Assembly: GCA_965203215.1 (NCBI GenBank)
Contig: CBDBBY010000001.1
Location: 2,418,001 to 2,482,000 of the forward strand
From: CBDBBY01 sp965203215
Lineage (GTDB): Bacteria; Pseudomonadota; Alphaproteobacteria; Rhodobacterales; Rhodobacteraceae
DNA length: 64,000 bases
Reading direction: 5' to 3'
Made by a program: the position numbers and the translations under genes. A model generated the notes under the pieces. The model did no database searches and had not been told where the DNA came from. It saw nothing but the letters and a program-made list of their open reading frames with translations. Numbering within the stretch: the first letter of the stretch is position 1; the number at the start of each line of letters is the position of its first letter. Positions 52,477-64,000 of the stretch are shown here, in pieces.

Positions 52477-52755
52477 TCACCTGCGCTTCGCTTTCTTGTC
52501 GGCCGCATGGCCGTAATACGTCCTGGTCGGCGAGTACTCGCCGAATTTCTGTCCGATCATTTCCTCGGTGACGAACACGGGCACGTGCTTTCGGCCATTG
52601 TAGACGCCGAATGTCAAACCGACGAACTGGGGAAGTATCGTCGACCGCCTCGACCAGATCTTGATGACGTCCCTGCGGCCGGACTCTTTCGCCCGCTCCG
52701 CCTTCTTCAGAACGTCCTTGTCCACGAACGGACCTTTCCAGACCGACCGCGCCAT
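52477..52755 (-). CDS. rpsS: 30S ribosomal protein S19
   Basis: 92 residues starting MARSVWKGPFVDKDVLKKAE, with VGLTFGVYNGRKHVPVFVTEEM in the core and EYSPTRTYYGHAADKKAK at the end. S19 is in the 30S head beside S13. Three bases after rplB. Confidence 0.97.
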   Translation of the reverse strand: MARSVWKGPFVDKDVLKKAERAKESGRRDVIKIWSRRSTILPQFVGLTFGVYNGRKHVPVFVTEEMIGQKFGEYSPTRTYYGHAADKKAKRR

Positions 52756-52758
52756 GGC

Positions 52759-53598
52759 TTACCGTCCTTTCTTCGCTGCGTGCCGACGCCGCAAAATGTA
52801 TTTGTCGGTCGTCTTGTTCTTGCGGGTGCGCATGCCGCGCGTCGGCTTGCCCCAAGGGGTCACCGGATGGCGCCCGCCGCTGGACTTGCCTTCTCCGCCG
52901 CCGTGCGGGTGGTCGACCGGGTTCATCGCCACGCCGCGGACGCTCGGCCGGCGCCCGAGGTTTCTGTTGCGCCCGGCCTTGCCGAGATTCTGGTTCGAGT
53001 TGTCCGGGTTGGACACGGCTCCGACCGAGGCCATGCACTCCTGGCGCACGACCCTCATCTCGCCCGAGGACAGCCGGAGCTGGGCGTACCCGCCGTCGCG
53101 GCCCACAAACTGCGCGTACGTGCCTGCCGCCCTCGCGATCTGTCCGCCCTTGCCGGGCTTCAGTTCGATATTGTGCACGATCGTGCCCAGCGGCATTCCC
53201 GAAAAAGGCATCGCATTGCCGGGCTTCACATCCGCCCGGGACGACGCGACCACCTTCTCGCCCGCCGCCAGGCGCTGCGGGGCGAGAATGTACGACCGCT
53301 CGCCGTCTTCATACTGGATGAGCGCGATGAAAGCCGAGCGGTTCGGATCGTACTCGATGCGCTCCACGACCGCAGGCACGTCCATCTTCCGCCGCTTGAA
53401 GTCGATGATCCGGTAGACCCGCTTGGCTCCGCCGCCCCGCCGCCGGACCGTCATTCTGCCGCTGTTGTTCCGGCCGCCCTTGGACGGCAGGCCTTGGGTC
53501 AGCGTCTTCCGAGGCGCTCCTTTCCAAAGCGCGGACCGGTCGACAAGCACGAGCCCGCGCTGTCCGGGGGTCGTCGGGTTGAAAGTCTTCAACGCCAT
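52759..53598 (-). CDS. rplB: 50S ribosomal protein L2
   Basis: 279 residues. L2 binds near the peptidyl-transferase centre and joins the subunits. The C-terminal motif GVAMNPVDHPHGGGEGKSSG contains the conserved functional histidine. Also RKNKTTDKYILRRRHAAKKGR at the end. 42 bp after rplW. Confidence 0.97.
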   Translation of the reverse strand: MALKTFNPTTPGQRGLVLVDRSALWKGAPRKTLTQGLPSKGGRNNSGRMTVRRRGGGAKRVYRIIDFKRRKMDVPAVVERIEYDPNRSAFIALIQYEDGERSYILAPQRLAAGEKVVASSRADVKPGNAMPFSGMPLGTIVHNIELKPGKGGQIARAAGTYAQFVGRDGGYAQLRLSSGEMRVVRQECMASVGAVSNPDNSNQNLGKAGRNRNLGRRPSVRGVAMNPVDHPHGGGEGKSSGGRHPVTPWGKPTRGMRTRKNKTTDKYILRRRHAAKKGR

Positions 53599-53640
53599 GC
53601 CAATGCCTCCCTCGCCGCGACCGCGCCGGCGAACCTGGAA

Positions 53641-53937
53641 TCAAAGCCCGGTCGTGACATCGATCGTGTTCCCTTCCTCAAGCCGGACGTAAGCCTTCTT
53701 GACATCCTTCCGCCGGCCCGGACGCCCCCTGAACCGGACCTTCTTGCCCTTGGTCACGACCGTGTTCACCGATTTGACCTTGACGTTGAATATCGCTTCC
53801 ACCGCCTCCAGAATCATCGGCTTGCTCGCGTCGGGCGCGGTTTCGAACACCACGGCGTTCGCTTCCGACGCGTAGGTGGCCTTCTCCGTTATCACCGGCT
53901 TGCGGATGATGTCGTAATGAATTGACTTCGGTTTCAT
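53641..53937 (-). CDS. rplW: 50S ribosomal protein L23
   Basis: 98 residues; docking site for trigger factor and SRP at the tunnel exit. YDIIRKPVITEKATYASEAN opens the fold and the loop GKKVRFRGRPGRRKDVKKA is typical. Its start overlaps the rplD stop by four bases. Confidence 0.97.
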   Translation of the reverse strand: MKPKSIHYDIIRKPVITEKATYASEANAVVFETAPDASKPMILEAVEAIFNVKVKSVNTVVTKGKKVRFRGRPGRRKDVKKAYVRLEEGNTIDVTTGL

Positions 53938-54554
53938 GCCAGCCTCGCTGCGAGCCCTTCAAGACCGGATTTCGTGATGACCAGCTCTCTGCACTTCAGG
54001 ATGTCGAAGACGTTCGCGCCGTGGCAGGGAAGGATGTCCATTCCGGGAAGATTCGCGGCTGCCCGGGCAAAATTCGCATCGACGGTCGGGCCGTCGATCA
54101 CCAGCGCCTTTCGCCAGCCGAATTGCGAGACGGCTCTGGCCAGCTCCTTGGTCTTGGGGGTTTCCATCCGCGCGGCGTCCAGAACGACCACCTCGGATTC
54201 CGCCGCCTTCGCCGACAGCGCATGCAGCAGTCCGAGCCTGCGCACTTTCTTGGGCAGCTTGTGGGAGTGGTCGCGGGGATGCGGAGCCTTGTATGCTCCG
54301 CCTTTGCGGAAAATGGGCGCGTTCCGGTCGCCGTGGCGCGCGTTTCCTGTCTTTTTCTGGCTGTATATCTTGCGTCTGGAGTAGCTTGTTTCCGATCTGG
54401 TCTTCGCCTTGTGCGTGCCTTGGCGCGCCTTCGCGCGCTGCCATCGCACGACGCGGTGCAGAATGTCGACTCTTGGGTCGAGGCCGAAAAGATCGTCCGG
54501 CAGGTCGACAGCCTCCTCCGAGTCCTGCGTCAGGCTGACGACTTGCGCTTTCAT
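53934..54554 (-). CDS. rplD: 50S ribosomal protein L4
   Basis: 206 residues from the ATG at 54554 (MKAQVVSLTQDSEEAVDLPD), which overlaps the rplC stop. The tunnel loop is RSETSYSRRKIYSQKKTGNA with RHGDRNAPIFRKGGAYKAP after it. In enterics L4 also represses the S10 operon. Coupled to rplC and rplW. Confidence 0.96.
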   Translation of the reverse strand: MKAQVVSLTQDSEEAVDLPDDLFGLDPRVDILHRVVRWQRAKARQGTHKAKTRSETSYSRRKIYSQKKTGNARHGDRNAPIFRKGGAYKAPHPRDHSHKLPKKVRRLGLLHALSAKAAESEVVVLDAARMETPKTKELARAVSQFGWRKALVIDGPTVDANFARAAANLPGMDILPCHGANVFDILKCRELVITKSGLEGLAARLA

Positions 54555-55291
54555 TCCTCGGCTCCTTTCGCCTCGGCGTCCGGCGCGGCGGCTGAATCCT
54601 CCTCGGCTTTCGCTTCCGCTTCGCGGACCGCCGCCGGCAGCGGCGCGGATTCCGGCACTCCCTTCTTGACCGCATCCCGGACCGTCACCCATCCGCCTTT
54701 CGATCCCGGCACGGCGCCCTTGACCATGATCAGGCCCCGGTCCGAGTCGGTGCGGACAACCTCGAGGTTCTGGGTCGTCACGCTGGCGGCGCCCATCTGG
54801 CCGGCCATCTTCTTTCCTTTGAAGACGCGGCCCGGGAACTGGCATTGGCCGGTCGAGCCGAGCGAGCGGTGATTGATCGAAACGCCGTGCGAGGCGCGAA
54901 GTCCGGAGAAGTTGTGCCTCTTCATCGCGCCTGCGAAGCCCTTGCCGATGGATGTCCCGGAAACATCGACCTTCTGTCCCGGCAGGAAATGGTCGGCGGT
55001 GATCTCCGAGCCCACGGAAATGAGATTTTCCGGGCTGACCCGGAACTCCGCGAGCTTCCGCTTGGGCGCGACGGAGGCCTGCGCGAACACGCCGCGCATG
55101 GGCCGGGGCACCCGGGCGGCCTTCGCGGCCCCGACGCCGAGCTGCAGCGCCGTGTACCCGTCCTTGTCCCGGGTCCGCTGCGCGACGACCTGCAGGCCGT
55201 CGACAAGCAGCACCGTGACGGGCACCTCTCTGCCGTCGTCCGTGAAGAGCCGGGTCATGCCGAGCTTTTTCGCAATCAGTCCAGAACGCAT
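54551..55291 (-). CDS. rplC: 50S ribosomal protein L3
   Basis: 246 residues from the ATG at 55291 (MRSGLIAKKLGMTRLF); earlier Met codons are not family-like. The central extension reaching the peptidyl-transferase centre has NFSGLRASHGVSINHRSLGS. The last about 30 residues (KEGVPESAPLPAAVREAEAK-like, Ala/Glu-rich) are an acidic tail common in alphaproteobacteria. 13 bp after rpsJ. Confidence 0.96.
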   Translation of the reverse strand: MRSGLIAKKLGMTRLFTDDGREVPVTVLLVDGLQVVAQRTRDKDGYTALQLGVGAAKAARVPRPMRGVFAQASVAPKRKLAEFRVSPENLISVGSEITADHFLPGQKVDVSGTSIGKGFAGAMKRHNFSGLRASHGVSINHRSLGSTGQCQFPGRVFKGKKMAGQMGAASVTTQNLEVVRTDSDRGLIMVKGAVPGSKGGWVTVRDAVKKGVPESAPLPAAVREAEAKAEEDSAAAPDAEAKGAEE

Positions 55292-55304
55292 TCCGGAATT
55301 CCCT

Positions 55305-55616
55305 TCAAATCTTGATTTCCACCGCCACGCCCGCGGCGAGATCAAGCTTCATCAACGCATCCACGGTCTGGGGCGTCGGATCGACGATGTCCAGAAGTCG
55401 CTTGTGAGTGCGGATCTCCATCTGCTCTCTGGACTTCTTGTCGATGTGCGGCCCCCGCAGCACGGTGAACTTCTCGAATTTGTTCGGAAGCGGAATCGGG
55501 CCGCGCACCCGCGCGCCGGTTCGCTTGGCCGTCTCGACGATCTCGCTCGTGCTCGCGTCCAGCACGCGATAGTCGAACGCCTTCAAGCGAATTCGGATGT
55601 TCTGGCTTTGAATCAT
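55305..55616 (-). CDS. rpsJ: 30S ribosomal protein S10
   Basis: 103 residues: IRIRLKAFDYRVLDASTSEI at the start and RTHKRLLDIVDPTPQTVDAL in the core. S10 is in the 30S head and also serves NusB in antitermination. It follows tuf by 65 bp containing a strong hairpin. Confidence 0.97.
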   Translation of the reverse strand: MIQSQNIRIRLKAFDYRVLDASTSEIVETAKRTGARVRGPIPLPNKFEKFTVLRGPHIDKKSREQMEIRTHKRLLDIVDPTPQTVDALMKLDLAAGVAVEIKI

Positions 55617-55641
55617 CTGCCGATCCCAGTTTCCAAAAAGC

Positions 55642-55677
55642 TTGCGGCGCGGAGGGGATCGCCCCTCCGCGCCGCAA
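55642..55677 (-). terminator. strong hairpin between tuf and rpsJ
   Basis: A 16-bp perfect stem (TTGCGGCGCGGAGGGG paired with CCCCTCCGCGCCGCAA) and a four-base loop, beginning four bases after the tuf stop. On the minus strand it is followed by GCTTTTTGG. It may end or attenuate the str operon transcript before the S10 genes. Confidence 0.6.
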
Positions 55678-55681
55678 TGAA

Positions 55682-56857
55682 TTATTCGATGACCTTCGTC
55701 ACGACGCCCGCGCCCACGGTCCTGCCGCCTTCCCTGATCGCGAAGCGGAGCTTCTCCTCCATGGCGATCGGAGCGATGAGCCTGACCTTGAACGTCACAT
55801 TGTCGCCCGGCATGACCATCTCCGTGCCGTCCGGCAGCTCGACCGTTCCCGTCACGTCCGTGGTTCGGAAATAGAACTGCGGCCGATAGTTGGTGAAGAA
55901 CGGCGTGTGCCTGCCGCCTTCGTCCTTCGTGAGCACGTACGCTTCCGCTTCGAAAACGGTGTGCGGCGTGACCGACCCGGGCTTGCAGAGCACCTGGCCC
56001 CGCTCGACCTCGTCGCGGCCGACGCCCCTCAGCAGCGCTCCGATGTTGTCTCCGGCCTCGCCGCTGTCCAGCAGCTTGCGGAACATCTCGACGCCGGTGC
56101 AGGTCGTCTTGCTGGTTTCCTTGATCCCCACGATCTCGATCTCGTCGCCGATCTTGACCTGGCCGCGCTCGACCCGGCCCGTCACCACGGTGCCCCGGCC
56201 GGAAATCGAGAAGACGTCCTCGATCGGCATCAGGAAAGGCATGTCGATCGGACGCTCGGGCGTCGGGATGTTCTCGTCGACGGCAGCCATCAATTCCCTG
56301 AGGCTGCTCTCGCCGATTTCGTCGTCGCGGCCTTCCAGGGCGGCGAGCGCCGACCCTTGGATCACCGGGATGTCGTCGCCCGGAAACTCGTACGCGCTGA
56401 GCAGTTCGCGAATTTCCATTTCGACGAGCTCGAGCAGCTCCGGATCGTCGACCTGGTCGACCTTGTTCATGTAGACGACAAGCGCCGGAACGCCGACCTG
56501 GCGGGCGAGCAGGATGTGCTCCCGCGTCTGCGGCATCGGGCCGTCCGCCGCGCTGACCACGAGGATCGCGCCGTCCATCTGCGCCGCTCCGGTGATCATG
56601 TTCTTCACATAGTCGGCGTGGCCGGGGCAGTCGACGTGCGCGTAGTGCCGATTCTCCGTCTCGTATTCGACATGCGCCGTCGAAATCGTGATTCCGCGGG
56701 CCTTCTCCTCCGGAGCCCCGTCGATCGCGTCGTAGGCCTGGAATTCGCCGAAATACTTGGTGATCGCCGCCGTCAGCGTCGTCTTGCCGTGGTCGACGTG
56801 TCCGATCGTGCCCACATTGACGTGCGGCTTGCTGCGCTCAAATTTCGCTTTCGCCAT
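55682..56857 (-). CDS. tuf: translation elongation factor Tu
   Basis: 391 residues. EF-Tu delivers aminoacyl-tRNA to the ribosome. G1 GHVDHGKT, G2 RGITI, G3 DCPGHADYV, G4 NKVDQVDD, G5 SALAALEG; domain 2 RGTVVTGRVERGQVK and domain 3 TPFFTNYRPQFYFRTTDVTG. Shorter than the E. coli protein by about three residues. Only one tuf copy lies in the window; fusA is 42 bp upstream. Confidence 0.98.
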   Translation of the reverse strand: MAKAKFERSKPHVNVGTIGHVDHGKTTLTAAITKYFGEFQAYDAIDGAPEEKARGITISTAHVEYETENRHYAHVDCPGHADYVKNMITGAAQMDGAILVVSAADGPMPQTREHILLARQVGVPALVVYMNKVDQVDDPELLELVEMEIRELLSAYEFPGDDIPVIQGSALAALEGRDDEIGESSLRELMAAVDENIPTPERPIDMPFLMPIEDVFSISGRGTVVTGRVERGQVKIGDEIEIVGIKETSKTTCTGVEMFRKLLDSGEAGDNIGALLRGVGRDEVERGQVLCKPGSVTPHTVFEAEAYVLTKDEGGRHTPFFTNYRPQFYFRTTDVTGTVELPDGTEMVMPGDNVTFKVRLIAPIAMEEKLRFAIREGGRTVGAGVVTKVIE

Positions 56858-56899
56858 TGCCTTGCATTCCCTTCCTGATTGTGCGCGCGGCCCGGGCCG

Positions 56900-59017
<2,118 letters not shown>

Positions 59018-59040
59018 CGTTCAGTCCTGACGCGGGCGGG

Positions 59041-59511
59041 TTACCATCGATAATGGCTGAACGCCTTGTTCGCCTCAGCCATCTTGTGGGTGTCTTCTCT
59101 CTTCTTCACGGCGCTTCCCCGCAAAGCGGACGCGTCCATGAGCTCGCCGGCCAGCCTCTCTTCCATGGTGTTCTCGTTGCGCTTCCGCGCAGCGGCGATG
59201 AGCCATCTGATCGCCAAGGCGTCGCGGCGCTCCGGCCGCACCTCGACGGGGATCTGGTAAGTCGACCCGCCCACCCTTCTGGACCGGACCTCGAGCGCCG
59301 GCTTCACATTGTGGATCGCCTCGTGGAACACGTCGACGGGATGCCGCCGAAGCTTGTCCTCCACTCGGGTCAGGGCGGTGTATACGATGCCCTCCGCGAC
59401 CGCCTTCTTGCCGTCCTTCATGAGATTGTTCATGAATTTCGACAGCATGCGGTCCCCGTATTTCGGATCGGGAAGCACATCCCGCTTTTCTGCGCGGCGG
59501 CGGCGTGACAT
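59041..59511 (-). CDS. rpsG: 30S ribosomal protein S7
   Basis: 156 residues; S7 starts assembly of the 30S head. MSRRRRAEKRDVLPDPKYGD at the start and MAEANKAFSHYRW at the end. Contains the mid-segment VGGSTYQIPVEVRPERRDAL. 12 bp after rpsL. Confidence 0.97.
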   Translation of the reverse strand: MSRRRRAEKRDVLPDPKYGDRMLSKFMNNLMKDGKKAVAEGIVYTALTRVEDKLRRHPVDVFHEAIHNVKPALEVRSRRVGGSTYQIPVEVRPERRDALAIRWLIAAARKRNENTMEERLAGELMDASALRGSAVKKREDTHKMAEANKAFSHYRW

Positions 59512-59523
59512 CTAGGCGCTCTC

Positions 59524-59895
59524 CTACTTGGGCTTCTTCGTGCCGTATTTGGAACGGCGCTGGCGGCGGTTGCTCACGCCCTCGGTGTCCCGGGTGCCCC
59601 GCAGGATGTGGTAGCGCACGCCGGGAAGGTCCTTGACCCGGCCGCCGCGGATGAGAACCACCGAATGCTCCTGCAGGTTGTGGGCTTCGCCGGGGATGTA
59701 CGAAATCACCTCGTAGCCGCTCGTCAGCCGAACTTTCGCAACCTTCCGCATCGCCGAATTCGGCTTTTTCGGGGTGGTCGTGTACACGCGCGTGCAGACC
59801 CCGCGCCGCTGGGGGCAGCCGAGGAGGTGCATCGATTTCTGCCGCTTGACCTTCGGCTTGCGCGGCTTCCTGATCAACTGCTGTATGGTCGGCAT
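59524..59895 (-). CDS. rpsL: 30S ribosomal protein S12
   Basis: 123 residues. S12 guards decoding accuracy. The streptomycin-region lysines are present: TTPKKPNSAMRKVAKVRLT (Lys43 equivalent) and GGRVKDLPGVRYHILRG (Lys88 equivalent), so no standard resistance change is seen. First gene of the str operon after a 296-bp gap from rpoC. Confidence 0.97.
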   Translation of the reverse strand: MPTIQQLIRKPRKPKVKRQKSMHLLGCPQRRGVCTRVYTTTPKKPNSAMRKVAKVRLTSGYEVISYIPGEAHNLQEHSVVLIRGGRVKDLPGVRYHILRGTRDTEGVSNRRQRRSKYGTKKPK

Positions 59896-60091
59896 CGCGA
59901 ACTCTCTTGACTCATGTCTTCCCGGCGGAACGGACGGCGCGCCCTCTGCTGCGAGCCGAAAAGGCGAGTGCGCCGCTCAATTTCCCGAGCGGCGTCATTC
60001 CAGAGGATCGCGGCTTGAGGCCGGGATCTTGCTCACCAAAGTTACGGCTAGCGCTGCGGATAGGGCGCGAACCCCGTCCGGCGGTGAGCGG

Positions 60092-60121
60092 CATATAGTT
60101 TCGATTCGAGTCGGGTGTCAA
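60092..60121 (-). promoter_or_regulatory. candidate promoter for rpsL-rpsG-fusA-tuf
   Basis: On the minus strand TTGACA (60121-60116), an 18-bp spacer and TATATG (60097-60092), about 200 bp before the rpsL start and just after the rpoC hairpin. Confidence 0.55.
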
Positions 60122-60145
60122 CATGATTTTTCGATTCATGCGGCA

Positions 60146-60182
60146 AGAAAGCCGCAGGCGGCCGGACCGCCTGCGGCTTTCT
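60146..60182 (-). terminator. hairpin after rpoC
   Basis: A 16-bp perfect stem (AGAAAGCCGCAGGCGG with CCGCCTGCGGCTTTCT) and a five-base loop, ten bases beyond the rpoC stop. There is no long T tract directly after it, so termination may be incomplete or need Rho. Confidence 0.65.
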
Positions 60183-60191
60183 CGCGGCGAA

Positions 60192-64000
<3,809 letters not shown>

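Noticed and set aside
51202..53925. 907-codon plus-strand open frame across rpsC-rplB
   Set aside because: Antisense shadow of several highly conserved ribosomal genes; composition typical of frame mirrors.

Overview
The window is a chromosomal segment of an alphaproteobacterium (GC roughly 55-60% by eye). The evidence is the AapJQMP general amino-acid uptake operon, an ATP12-family F1 assembly chaperone, a DUF1244 protein, an ATM1-type half ABC transporter, and the gene orders rpmH-rnpA-yidD-yidC-engB-argB and rplQ-Do protease-rarA-crcB-rluC-ATP12. I cannot name the genus. Both ends cut through genes: a LysR-type regulator at the left and rpoC at the right.

Layout. 1-4.2 kb is accessory DNA: the 3' part of a LysR gene, a 359-bp element with 31-bp inverted repeats carrying a decayed serine-recombinase fragment, a DUF6338-like membrane protein followed by a frameshifted proline-rich mini-gene, and a putative zinc-metallopeptidase lipoprotein. 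4.2-13.7 kb holds gltBD (glutamate synthase), uppP, a DUF1244 gene, pheS, rplT and rpmI. 14.1-16.7 kb is a second, AT-richer accessory island: an MNT-type nucleotidyltransferase with a partner gene, pieces of a small membrane protein, and a 5'-truncated gene abutting pyk. Several of these open frames can be joined by one-base indels, mostly in A or G runs. 16.7-23.3 kb has pyk, an ATM1-like ABC exporter, tRNA-Arg(ACG), an orphan sensor kinase and a TVP38-family membrane protein. 23.7-29.7 kb is the rpmH-rnpA-yidD-yidC-engB-argB block with a [4Fe-4S]-like protein and a SixA-like phosphatase. 29.7-34.3 kb is aapJQMP with two intercistronic hairpins. 34.5-39.5 kb has ATP12, rluC, crcB, rarA and a Do-like protease.

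39.6-64 kb is the ribosomal protein supercluster, read leftward: rpoC, rpsL-rpsG-fusA-tuf, the S10 genes, the spc genes to secY-adk, and the alpha operon (rpsM-rpsK-rpoA-rplQ). It is split between adk and rpsM by two additions: an unrecognised gene translationally coupled to adk, and guaC (GMP reductase) on the opposite strand.

Housekeeping genes are all intact. The frameshifts sit only in the accessory genes, which argues for real decay or phase-variable tracts rather than general sequencing error. The most unusual material is the 14.1-16.7 kb island, the DUF6338/proline-rich pair, and the split of the spc/alpha operons.
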